NCBI RefSeq assembly: GCF_000150705.2
Contig: NW_015440948.1
Coordinates: 261,459-325,458, forward strand
Reading direction: 5' to 3'
Length of the DNA stretch: 64,000 nucleotides
Origin: Paracoccidioides lutzii Pb01
Lineage: Eukaryota > Ascomycota > Eurotiomycetes > Onygenales > Ajellomycetaceae
Position numbers and translations under genes: made by a program
The notes under the pieces: model-generated
What the model was told of the DNA's origin: nothing
The model's database searches: none
What the model saw: only the letters and a program-made list of their open reading frames with translations
In this document: positions 12,063 to 22,126 of the stretch, piece after piece
How positions within the stretch are numbered: the first letter of the stretch is position 1
How the letters are laid out: each line of letters starts with the position of its first letter

Positions 12063-14448
12063 ATGTCGGAGAGTCCTGATAAATCTCCTTCTCAATCCTC
12101 CACCCCTTCACAACGGCATGATTCTCCAGGCACGTCGGCTCTATCTAGGTCTCCAGCAGCAGGGTCTCTCCCGCGACATATTGCAACCGCCCGACTTGCT
12201 TCACCAGTCCCATCACCATTTGATGGCCAGGGCGCACCCTCTCGACCAATCCAGCCCTCAAATCCCCCTTCAAATAGGTTACTCTCCCTTGCTTCAGTGG
12301 ATAATACAGCATCCCTCCCAGGTCCTGGTCCCTCTGCCCTAGCATCAGCACTGCAACGGGATCCCATACAGAGTCGTGCCTCCGGGAACACACCTCCCTT
12401 AACACACGGTGATTTATCCGCGTTGACCCCCGCGAAGTCAACCTATGGCTCGTTTGATGCTCGATCGGGCAGAGACTGTGGGCTGGATCAGGGCGGTGGG
12501 ACGGTGGAGAACCCGGATATTGTGAGGAGGTATTTGGTTCAGCCGCAGCAGGATTCAGATATCCATGCTTCAGGGGCAGATTCAAACTCGTCGAGAAATG
12601 GGGGAGCAGATGAGGAGTTTTCCAGTCTACAGCTTCAAGGGGGTGATATCACGAGACCTATTTATAGATGGGCAGATGAATCAGCTGGGCATGGGATCAG
12701 TCGTAGGAAAAGCTTTGTTGTACCTCGACCGGAACCGGAGAGTGAGGTTATGGATATCAATTCTATTAAGGTGCCTGGTGGATTCCGGAGAGACTTTCTC
12801 CGACGAACGGCTGCTCCTCAGGAATTAGATGGCACACATGCCTCTGATGAGGGTGAACAAAACCATGGCAGACCAGTTCTCCTAACAAACAATTTTTTGG
12901 AGTTTCTAACTCTCTATGGCCATTTCGCTGGAGAGGAGCTGGAAGAGGACGATGAGGCCCTTGAGCCTGATGAGTACTTTGCCCCTGACATATGGAATGG
13001 CCGGGAATCCATGACGGATGAGCAAAGGCGATTATTAGAGGAAGAGGCTCCTCTTCTTGGAGAAGAAACCCCAGGAAAACGTCGCAAGCATCATAAAGAT
13101 CGAGCCCACCCGGCTAACACCACCTCAACCGGAGCAATACTCCTCCTTTTGAAATCATTTGTCGGCACGGGTGTGCTCTTCCTCCCAAGAGCATTCATGA
13201 ATGGAGGAATGCTATTCAGCTCTATCGTGCTGGTTTCAGTGTCTCTTCTAAGCTATTACTGTTTTATCCTTCTTGTCAATACCCGGATGAAAATACATGG
13301 CTCATTTGGTGACATTGGCGGCGTCTTGTACGGTAAACATATGCGATGGATCATCCTGGGTTCCATCGTCCTCAGCCAGCTCGGTTTCGTGTCTGCGTAT
13401 ATTGTCTTCGTCTCTACGAACCTTCAAGCGTTCGTATATGCCGTAAGCAAGTGCAAAAACTTTCCTCGACATCAAGTTCATGATCTTGATGCAGCTGGTG
13501 GTTTTCCTACCGTTTTCCTTCATCCGCGACATCAGCAAACTGGGTTTCACAGCCCTAATTGCAGATGTTTTCATCCTCCTTGGCATCATATATCTCTACA
13601 TTTACGGCTTTGAGACGATTATCGATAACGGTGGCGTGTCCGACATCAAACCGTTTAACCCAGTCAGCTGGACCCTTTTCATCGGAACGGCCATTTTCAC
13701 ATACGAAGGAATCGGCCTAATCATACCCATCCAAGAATCGATGAAGAAACCCCAGAAGTTTCCCGGCGTTTTAGCCCTGGTGATGATTTTGATAACCACC
13801 GTCTTTCTCTCAATGGGCATACTGGGATACGCCGCCTTCGGCTCCAAGACCGAAACTGTCGTCCTTCTCAACCTGCCTCAAGGTAACAAGATGGTCAATG
13901 GGATTCAATTCTTGTATTCCATTGCTATTCTCCTCAGTACACCACTCCAACTCTTTCCAGCCATCCGCATCTTAGAAAATGAGCTGTTCACCCGCAGTGG
14001 CAAATATAATCCAGGCATTAAATGGAAAAAGAACGGTTTTAGATCCTTTCTAGTTGTATTATGCGCCCTTGTGGCATGGGGCGGCGCAGCAGATCTCGAC
14101 AAGTTCGTTGCGCTTGTTGGTAGCTTTGCCTGCGTGCCGCTCGTTTATGTCTACCCTGTAAGTTTTCAAACCTAACTTTTCCGCATCGCCCACAACCCAA
14201 ACCCACTTTTCCCTATTAATTATTCCGCTACAACTCCTATAAAATAAACGGACTTGAATTTTAACAAAATCTCAAAACAATAGCCAATGCTCCACCTCAA
14301 AGCAGTCTCGAGAACCAAATTCCAAAAATTCGCAGATATAGGCCTCGCAGTCTTCGGCGTGATCGGATGCTTATACACCACTATCCTAACCATTTCAAAC
14401 TGGGCCACCAGCGAATCTTCCGGACCTCCTCAGGTTTGTTCCAGCTGA
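12063..14448 (+). CDS. Vacuolar amino-acid transporter, AVT3/AVT4-like (frameshifted in this sequence)
   Basis: This is an AAAP-family (Aa_trans) permease. Yeast Avt3/Avt4 export amino acids from the vacuole. The start is the ATG at 12063. A long acidic, Ser/Pro-rich cytosolic N-terminus (about 340 aa, ending EEEAPLLGEETPGKRRKHHK) precedes about eleven membrane segments, beginning TSTGAILLLLKSFVGTGVLF. Later conserved blocks are LGFVSAYIVFVSTNLQAFV, SFIRDISKLGFTALIADVF and FTYEGIGLIIPIQESMKKP. One GT-AG intron (14158..14283) precedes the last exon, 14284..14448, ending at TGA 14446..14448. Within the first exon the frame changes at an A5 run (13455..13459). Removing one A would join TGC AAA to ACT TTC CTC and give about 752 aa. 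A 34-nt intron (13443..13476) would also keep frame but is unusually short and would delete about eleven residues in a conserved stretch. The family is sure; the integrity of the gene is not. Confidence 0.85.
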
Positions 14449-15397
14449 GGGCCAGAATATTACGAGCAAACTTGCGAGAAATTCATGTTATACAACCCCA
14501 CCCCCCCCCCCCCCCTCCTTTTTTTTTTTTTTTTTTGGGTAAGGCCCTCAAGTTAGATATTGAAAACACTCGTTAGAATCAATCTAATTAAACAACAAAG
14601 CCAATGGTGTGGCTCACCAATCAAGGCACTCACTCATGCACATAGCACACTTAGACCTCACCGCAAGAATTATTCTATTAGCGCTCAGTTGACATCTTTC
14701 TAGCCGTTTACTTTGGGTACGAAGCGCGGTTATTATTATCTTTTCTGATGTCTGCATACACAAACATACAGTATAAATCATTGTTCCATAGTTTTCGGCA
14801 TCCGTTACATTTTGGTTCTTGGTTCTCGTTATTTTCATTCCTTATTTTTCTTTTTTGGAAGGAATATACAGACATGGACAGAGCAGGAGCATAGAAGAAG
14901 AATGGACCCTTCCTAACCAACACATTACTTTGTCGGTAGCAGAAATGTCAAATAGAATTGAATAACATTTTATAGAGGAGGATTTCCACACGTCTATATA
15001 ATGCGACCAGATGCGTGAGTGTAAATCAATGAAGAAAACTCGAGAAAAAAGTTTGCTTGAAGCAGGACAGAGGGGTGAGTGAAATGAAAGAAATTCTCCC
15101 AAACAGATAACAATATTTTGTGGATACATGCAAAAATTATGTAAAGGGGGGTTGATATGCAAAAACTGAATTTTGCCCCCAACAACTGTTAGGGATCAGG
15201 TAAATCCCCATGGGATTGTAAACATACATCATATATATACGTGCAATACACATACATGCATGCACTGTGCACATGTACAGGTGGTATTTCCACAACAAGC
15301 AACTTTTAAAAAAAAAAAAAAAAAGATGAAGACTGGAATACAGAACCAAGAAATATTGTAAACCTTGTTTCTTTCTTTTTCATTAACCCATCCATAC
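14449..15397. other. Spacer between the 3' ends of the AVT-like gene and MPC1
   Basis: The flanking genes converge, so this is 3' UTR and terminator sequence. It contains a C15-TCC-T18 pyrimidine tract at 14501..14536 and an A run near 15308..15324. I see no gene. Confidence 0.5.
14501..14536. repeat. Poly-C / poly-T pyrimidine tract
   Basis: Fifteen C, then TCC, then eighteen T. A very similar C-then-T tract runs directly into the assembly gap at 21180. Confidence 0.85.
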
Positions 15398-16402
15398 TTA
15401 CGGCTTCTTATCCGCCACCGCCGTCGCAGCACCCGCACCGGCGTTTGCCTGTTCAGCAGCTGGCACATGAAACTTCCCCGCTCCGATAGCCGCATCCCGC
15501 CCTCCCCAGCTAGATAAACACGGAAATCAGTCAAGATGGTCCCCATATTACTAAGCCAACAACTAAACGTCAAGCAAAGGAATCGAGTTAAAAAACAAAA
15601 AGTAAATAAATAAAACAACATACTTCCACCAATTCAAATACCGATACCCCTGTGTCAGCTGAGCGCCGAAGTTTATGAAATGGCATGCGAAGAGCAGGTA
15701 GTTCTTGGGCGATACGGCGAGGGAGTAGCGCATGAATGTTCCCGAGTAGATTATGAGAGCGCCCGTCATTCGGCCGGAGATGCTGAGGTGTTTTGTTAAG
15801 AATTTCCTGGAGGGGGTTTGGGGTTTTTTTGTGCGGGCACGTTAAGACGCGGGGTGGGGTTCGGGTTGCATGAGAGGGAGCGGGATGGGCTGCGGGGTGA
15901 TGTGTATAATGAATGGATGTTGGATGGACATACATTTCAGGATCTTTTTGGGTGTCCATGACGGCGGCGATGGGGATGCCGAAGTTTGAAGCTGGGCCCC
16001 AGAAATCTGTTGGTTTGGTGCGATTGTGGTTTCTTGTCGTTAGTTAATGTAGACTTTTTAATTTAATAAACGTATACATGTATATTTATAATATAATGTT
16101 TTCCCTGAAAATATATGTACCGTAGATCTGGTTGATGCTTGCAGCATGGTGCATTGTGCCCGACCTATCATATAACCCCATACAAGTTGGTTCATACAAT
16201 GTAGGCAGCATGGGCTTGCTCTTTTGGGGACTGCGGTCGAGCAGTTTAAGCTCGTTGTAAGGAGATACAAGAAGGGATTAAAGGGAAAATTGGGTCAGGA
16301 ATTGAACCCGCGTTTGTTTCTAAACTTACGTGTTGAGCAGAAGTAGTCGAGCACCTTGTTCGACCTTATCTTCGCATTGAGAGCTTTGACTGCGGCGGCC
16401 AT
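15398..16402 (-). CDS. MPC1: Mitochondrial pyruvate carrier subunit 1
   Basis: This is a small inner-membrane protein that, with an MPC2-type partner, imports pyruvate into the mitochondrial matrix. Exons are complement(15398..15509, 15624..15782, 15934..16006, 16330..16402), totalling 417 nt, giving 138 aa. The joined protein reads MAAAVKALNAKIRSNKVLDY, then HFWGPASNFGIPIAAVMDT, then KDPEIISGRMTGAL, then FMRYSLAVSPKNYLLFACH. These are the hallmark blocks of MPC1: the HFWGP helix, the PE.ISGRMT turn and the NxLLFACH helix. The tail is Ala-rich and ends in ADKKP. Split codons at all three junctions (C|AT, AT|C, AA|C) are restored by splicing. The start was chosen at MAAAV because the upstream in-frame extension has no family similarity. 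An imperfect E-box, ATCATGTGAT, lies at 16663..16672. Confidence 0.93.
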
Positions 16403-17195
16403 CTTGTGTATTGGTTCGGTTGGGTGGATATCGGAGGGGAGAAGTGGACGGATAGGGCGGGAACAACGAGGGCAGGAGAAGTCGTTCAAGAACTCAATAG
16501 ACGAGGATGCTGTAAATGGTTGTTCAGTTTAATGTATGTTTGCTGCCCAGTGGTTAATGTGTAATTGTTCTTCCGAAGTTGCTACTCTAGGATTGTTGAG
16601 TTCTACTTATTCTAGGGATGGGCCAGAGAGAGAGCGCTAACCATATTAGTAGTATATACTCGATCATGTGATGATGCGACATGTCGAGATTTATAGAAGT
16701 TCACTCCACGATAGTCTAGCAATCAAGGAGATGTATATGAGACAGGGATGACAACGGATGATATAGATTTATCGGTTTGAATGTTATTTTTTGGCTGCTT
16801 GGTTGGTTGGTTGGTTGGCTAATTTAAATTAAATCTGTCTTGTTTTGACCAGTAATGTAAAATGAGAAGAGCTGCTGTTCTCTGCTTTCTGCTTTTCGCT
16901 TTGTCTCAAAATGCATCTCAACTTCCATCCTTTGCCCAGCGCCCCAACGCCAATTTTGAAAAGTAGGACAAGTAGTAGAAGATTTTGTATAATAAAACGG
17001 AACAGACAGATTTTCCGCCCATTAGTTGAAATCTGGGTTTTTGGTGGTGCTTTAGTATGGTTTCGTTCGTTGTTTGTTACAAGTCGGATATCGGTGAAGA
17101 GCAGATTCCCCTGTCCTCAATAAGCTTTCTGTGATTGGTCATCATCGTTCGTCCAGATGCCACGTCACAAGTAGCTCTCTAAAACTCGTTTGACT
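16403..17195. other. Spacer between MPC1 (5') and SmB (3')
   Basis: This is the MPC1 upstream region and the SmB 3' flank. It contains a short TTGG array at about 16798..16818 and the palindromic E-box-like ATCATGTGAT at 16663..16672. No gene is seen. Confidence 0.5.
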
Positions 17196-18295
17196 TCATC
17201 GTCCTCCAAATCCTGGTGGTGGGAACCCTCGTCCTTGGCCGGGAAGCGACTGGAAGCCGGGTGGTGGTTGGAATCCTCCAGCTGCTCGCGGATGCGGTTA
17301 GCAAACGAAAGACTATATAGAGTAGAAAAAAAGAAACAAAAAACAATAATATGAGAGCAGCTTACGAGGTGCGCCAGGTACGCCAGCAGGACCACCAAAA
17401 CCAGGAGGTGGTCCAAAACCAGCTACATTCCATATACATTAGTAAACCAAGTTCCCGCCATCGTTAATCCAATAAAGTAGAAAGGGAATAAACGCAAAAC
17501 TTACGAGGCCCTCCAGGTGGTCCTCCTCTCCCAGGGAACCCGGGTGGAGGCGCCCCTGGGAATCCTGTGGGTGGGAACCCCCCAAAGCCTCCCGGGGGTG
17601 GTGGTCCGCCAACACCAGCTGCAGGCCCACCAAGGCCAACTGGTAACCCTCTTCCGGCAGGTCTACTAATTCCAGGTCCCGCAGCAAGGGTGGTCGGGCC
17701 AGCTCCCGACACGCTTGGCACAGTTGTTCCTAACCGCGCTGCGGGGTCTGCGGGCGGCGGTCCATCGACCGAGCAGGAGACGACGTGTGTTCCACGCACG
17801 ATTGTGAGGCCCAGTGTTCGTTTCTCTTCAACTTCGACGAGGCTCGGGGTGCTAGAGCCAGGCGCTTGGGTGGTCTTTGTTGATTTTCTTTTCACGCGGC
17901 GGAATTCTTCTGTGTCTGCTAGGACGAGATTCATGTGCTGTGGGGGTTTAGTTAGCGGATTGGGTGGATGGTGTTTTAATGTCCAATAGGAGGAAGAAGT
18001 AAGGTGTTGTAGAGAAGTAAGTACCTTGTCAAATGCTAGCATTTGGCCTGTCATCTGTCGGCCATCGGTTAAGGTTACTCTCATCCGGTAGTTAATCTGA
18101 GTTTGATATGGCATGGTTAGCGCAAACCACCACCGGTATCGAAGACACCTGGCCATTTAGAGGAGGAAGACATACGAGGTTTTGCTGCAAGCTGTTAGCT
18201 AATGGGCTCTCTGTCAACAAAAAGTGCATTGCGCAAGTTACTGCTTGGTGGGGGGAAGGGTGACTTACCATCTTGCCTTGTTTAATTGAAGCCAT
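17196..18295 (-). CDS. SMB1: Small nuclear ribonucleoprotein-associated protein B (SmB/B')
   Basis: This is one of the seven Sm-ring proteins of the spliceosomal U1, U2, U4 and U5 snRNPs. Exons are complement(17196..17281, 17366..17422, 17505..17937, 18025..18096, 18176..18184, 18269..18295), totalling 684 nt, giving 227 aa. The second exon is only 9 nt (QNL). The Sm1 motif reads NYRMRVTLTDGRQMTGQMLAF, and Sm2 is in EEKRTLGLTIVRGTHVVSC. The C-terminal half is Pro/Gly-rich (repeats of PPPGF and GFPG), as in other B proteins, and ends GFPPPGFGGR. The last intron ends in a tandem acceptor, GAGCAG. I chose the CAG because the previous exon also starts CTGG; either choice keeps frame. It is divergent from RPL11 with about 440 bp between the two starts. 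Confidence 0.92.
18176..18184 (-). other. SMB1: 9-nt microexon of SmB
   Basis: CAAAACCTC (residues QNL) is flanked by an acceptor TTGCAG and a donor GTATGT. Skipping it would stay in frame but lose the QNL that precedes the conserved INYRMRV in Sm B proteins. Confidence 0.75.
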
Positions 18296-18738
18296 CTTGC
18301 TTCAGACGCGCACGAATGCGACTTCGAACCGGGGTAAAATGCGGAAGATACACAGCAACAGAACCAAACGGTTCAATTCCTGAAGCTATCGATACTTTCC
18401 TCAAAGACCTGCAAAACGTAACCTGTTGACAAGTTGAACAAAAGGGCAATCCTTAGTCCCTTGTTGTTGTAGTTGTCGTTGTTCCCAAGTTGTCGCATTC
18501 AACAAACATCTGCTTTCTTTTTCTCGTTGGCTGAAGGTGAAGTCTTGATTGGGGTTGGCGCCGGGCTCGCTAAGTCAGCGCCAAGAACGCCAAGCCGCTA
18601 AGGGTTTCTCCCTCAATCCCACACAAAAACACAACAATTAACTGCAGAAGACCAGCTGCAACACCTGGGAGCATCCCTCGCAGCATTTCAACAACGACAA
18701 CAAACGACTGTCGACTGTCCAGCTGCACACGCGTCGCC
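18296..18738. promoter_or_regulatory. Bidirectional promoter region, SmB / RPL11
   Basis: Only about 440 bp separate the ATGs of the divergent SmB and RPL11 genes, so the promoters must share or abut. AGGGTTT at 18601..18607, about 135 bp upstream of the RPL11 start, resembles the telobox-like motif (bound by Tbf1-type factors) seen in many fungal ribosomal-protein promoters. This is a motif match only. Confidence 0.45.
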
Positions 18739-19677
18739 ATGGTAAGTTTCAATGGGATCTGCTGGTTATGGGATTTAGTTCTCCAGGTGGTTGCTTAGCG
18801 ATTTAATTTGATCTCTTCTTTGCTAACACAATGCGATACCCACAGGCCGAGGGAAAAAACTCCAACCCCATGCGGGAACTCCGCATCCAGAAACTCGTCC
18901 TCAACATCTCCGTGGGCGAATCTGGTGATAGACTCACCCGTGCTGCGAAGGTGCTGGAACAGCTGAGCGGTCAAACTCCCGTCTACAGTAAGAAACCACC
19001 CGATACTCCCGATGAACAAACAATTCCGAGACCCTCCTCCCCCCACCCCTTTCCAACTTGACTACATTCAACGGGGACACACAGAAAATCTGACAGGGTT
19101 GGTTTTGAACAATTTCTACAGGCAAGGCCAGATACACCGTCCGGACCTTCGGTATCCGCCGTAATGAAAAGATCGCCGTACACGTCACCGTCCGAGGCCC
19201 CAAGGCAGAGGAAATCCTCGAGCGTGGCCTCAAGGTCAAGGAATACGAATTGAGAAAGCAGAATTTCTCTGAAACTGGCAACTTTGGTTTTGGTATTAGC
19301 GAACATATCGATCTGGGAATCAAGTATGATCCTGGTATCGGTATTTATGGAATGGATTTCTACTGCTGCATGTGAGTTTGGCCTCCCTCTTCTTCATTTT
19401 GGGCCCTCCCGGGTCGATGACTGTGGTAGCTGTGGTGGCTGTGGTGGCTGTGATAGCATAAAACAAACTGTTAGATATCCTACGAGATGCAGTCACGGAG
19501 GAAATAAGAGAGGGCATTATTATTGACGTGTTGTGAAATCATTCTTGTAGGACCCGACCTGGTGAACGTGTCGCGAAACGCAGACGATGCAAGTCCAAGA
19601 TCGGCTCCAGCCACAAGATCAATCAGACAGAGACCATCAAATGGTTCAAGTCCCGTTTCGAGGGCATTGTCCGGTAA
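18739..19677 (+). CDS. RPL11: 60S ribosomal protein L11 (uL5)
   Basis: This protein of the large cytosolic ribosomal subunit sits at the central protuberance and contacts 5S rRNA. The CDS is join(18739..18741, 18846..18987, 19122..19371, 19551..19677), 522 nt, giving 173 aa, matching the yeast length of about 174. The first coding exon is the ATG alone, followed directly by GTAAGT. The protein reads AEGKNSNPMRELRIQKLVLN, VRTFGIRRNEKIAVHVTVRG, GFGISEHIDLGIKYDPGIGI and ends NQTETIKWFKSRFEGIVR, a near-perfect L11 signature set. Split codons A|GC and AT|G are restored at the later junctions. The third intron (19372..19550) contains a short imperfect TGTGGTGGC repeat. Being intron-rich and divergent from a splicing-factor gene fits a constitutively expressed gene. 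No oddity is seen in the protein. Confidence 0.96.
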
Positions 19678-21179
19678 ACGGGACCTGGTTTTCTCTTGAA
19701 ACTTGCAAATTTCGTTAAAGAGCGAAAAGGAAAGGGAAACAATGTGTGTGTGTGTGTGTGTTTTTTTTTTTCTTTTTATCCAGCGTCAGGTTTGGGCATG
19801 TTCTTGTCTCTTCATCATTTCCTTCTCCTTGTTCTTTATATTATAATGATGTAACTGAAAACGGGAAGGAAAAAAAATCCAAAGGGGAAAAGGGAGGTAT
19901 CGTCCTCGCATCTTAACCCCCGTTGTTTTCCTCCATCTCTCAACTTTTCTTCCCTACACAAACCCCCCGATACATTACATATCCGATTCAATGACAAATG
20001 AAATTTTCTCACTTGGCTCAAGGAAAGAAAAGAAGAAGCAATCACCTTTTTCCTTTTTTTTTTTGAAATATTCAACAATGGAGGCTTCACATAGGGTGTC
20101 GTTCCGCTTAACCATTGTTTCAAACAAAAAGAGAGATTCTTGATTCTTTTGCTTTCTTTCCTTAACTCTTTTCTGGGGTGCGTCGAGTCGACCCTCAGGC
20201 GGCCTGATTTGAAGCGGGAAAAAGAATAGGCAGACCACATCCTGCCCTGGCTGATATTGGCTACGTCAAAGCGAAGGGCCAGACAGCGGTGGGATTTGTC
20301 AGTTCTTTCTTTTCTGCATATTTACCAACCTCGCCTTTCGGCTCTTACTTCTTTAGGAGATGTTTACCTGGTGGATTGAAATCTCTCCCCAGGTTATCTT
20401 TTAAGGAAGAAATGGTCGGAGGGCGAGGTTGAGCCCCTGTATGGCCTTTTTCCCCCCTGGGGTGGTGTACACATGCACTTGTAACGGTGGCTTTGTGCTT
20501 TCACATATGACTCCAGCAATTCCGCGTTATTGTGTTCCTACGCGCTAGCTGGATGGATACGTAGGTGGATGCTCTGCTTCTACCAAACTGAGCTTGTTAG
20601 ACTTGTCAGCAGTAATTCGTATACTTGCATACATTTCTATGGGAAAGGAGTCGTTGAGTAGTGTCAGTATTGAGCGCGAGTAGCCAGCCAGGTAAGACGT
20701 GAATTGTATCTGTAGAAGGACAGTATGCGTTGTTGGTCCCCCTCAAGAAACTAGCGGTGGAGACCATTAGGTCCCTTGGTTTATCAGACGAGGATTGAAT
20801 TATTGACGAACTCTCGCACCCATGAGGTTGAGTCCTTGATACCTCAACAGCTTTGACTAGTCATACCTTTCACAATCGATGTTAATAGGGGGGGAGGGGT
20901 TTAATCATCCTTCCAGCTCATCTGGCGGCATTGCATACATTCTCATTGCTGAACTTCTATTATTTGAATGGTCACAAATTGAGGGACCTCTCTGCCCCTT
21001 TCAGGTCGTTCAAGTGGTGTGAGGTTTTGATGTGGAAATTTTCAGCAGCATCGCACACAACGCGCAAAAAATATCTGCATATGTGTAATGACCGAGCCGC
21101 CCTCACTTCCGAAAACACCCAACTCCAGATAATCCGGTTCCCCCCCCCCCCCCCCCCCCCGCCTTTTTTTTTTTTTTTT
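19678..21179. other. RPL11 3' flank up to the assembly gap
   Basis: A TG/T tract at about 19743..19771 lies in the likely 3' UTR. No gene is supported. The ORFs here have no protein-family features, and the long ones around 20931..21702 are created by reading through N bases. Confidence 0.5.
21140..21179. repeat. Poly-C / poly-T tract abutting the gap
   Basis: Twenty-one C, GCC, then sixteen T, running straight into N. It is the same arrangement as 14501..14536. It probably caused the assembly break. Confidence 0.85.
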
Positions 21180-21628
21180 NNNNNNNNNNNNNNNNNNNNN
21201 NNNNNNNNNNNNNNNNNNNNNNNNNNNNNNNNNNNNNNNNNNNNNNNNNNNNNNNNNNNNNNNNNNNNNNNNNNNNNNNNNNNNNNNNNNNNNNNNNNNN
21301 NNNNNNNNNNNNNNNNNNNNNNNNNNNNNNNNNNNNNNNNNNNNNNNNNNNNNNNNNNNNNNNNNNNNNNNNNNNNNNNNNNNNNNNNNNNNNNNNNNNN
21401 NNNNNNNNNNNNNNNNNNNNNNNNNNNNNNNNNNNNNNNNNNNNNNNNNNNNNNNNNNNNNNNNNNNNNNNNNNNNNNNNNNNNNNNNNNNNNNNNNNNN
21501 NNNNNNNNNNNNNNNNNNNNNNNNNNNNNNNNNNNNNNNNNNNNNNNNNNNNNNNNNNNNNNNNNNNNNNNNNNNNNNNNNNNNNNNNNNNNNNNNNNNN
21601 NNNNNNNNNNNNNNNNNNNNNNNNNNNN
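21180..21628. other. Assembly gap (449 N)
   Basis: Unsequenced bases. Content and true length are unknown. Confidence 0.99.
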
Positions 21629-22126
21629 CCATTCCAAACACTAAAGAGGCATTCTTTGTTTTTTAAATTTTCTTTTTCTGCATAGTTGCTGCCCCTGAAC
21701 ATTGTGGATTTTGTGGGATTTTGAAGTCAAATCACTTGAGGCAAATAACCTCATATATCGTGGATGTGCTGTTCCATAAATCTCACCATATATATCCGCG
21801 ATGTTGGAAACATCCATTCTTGTAGCTCGCTTGCTTGCCAGTTTAACTTCTGGCATAATTGAAGAGACCCAATTTCAAATATCCTGTACAATGCAATAGC
21901 AAAGATGAAGGAAAAGGACAAAACACTCGCATCAAAAGAAGTGGGGGGGGGAATCAGAAAATATTTCTCGTGGCACTCCCCGTCATTCTGCGTTGACACA
22001 TTCGAGAAAATCCAATCTTGCTCTCGTTATTGGTTGCGTTTCTTTTATCTTTTGTTTCCTTTCTCAAGCACGTTTTCCGCACTTGATGGTCGTTTCATCG
22101 CTTGCTTGGTTGAAATCCAACGTAGG
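21629..22126. other. Right flank of the gap to the small Ser/Pro-rich gene
   Basis: AT-rich sequence with a G9 run near 21943..21951. No gene is seen. It probably includes the 3' UTR of the minus-strand gene ending at 22127. Confidence 0.4.

Noticed and set aside
16290..16312. Perfect-looking tRNA B-box (GGTTCAATTCC on the minus strand) inside MPC1 intron 1
   Set aside because: The sequence upstream on that strand is MPC1 exon 1 and its donor site. No A-box, acceptor stem or anticodon arm can be formed.
19372..19550. Possible C/D snoRNA in RPL11 intron 3 (CGATGAC near 19413)
   Set aside because: The C-box is imperfect and I find no CUGA D-box or terminal stem in the intron.
20931..21702. 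Long ORFs of about 200-237 codons around the gap
   Set aside because: They are read through 449 N and poly-C/poly-T tracts; the length is an artefact.
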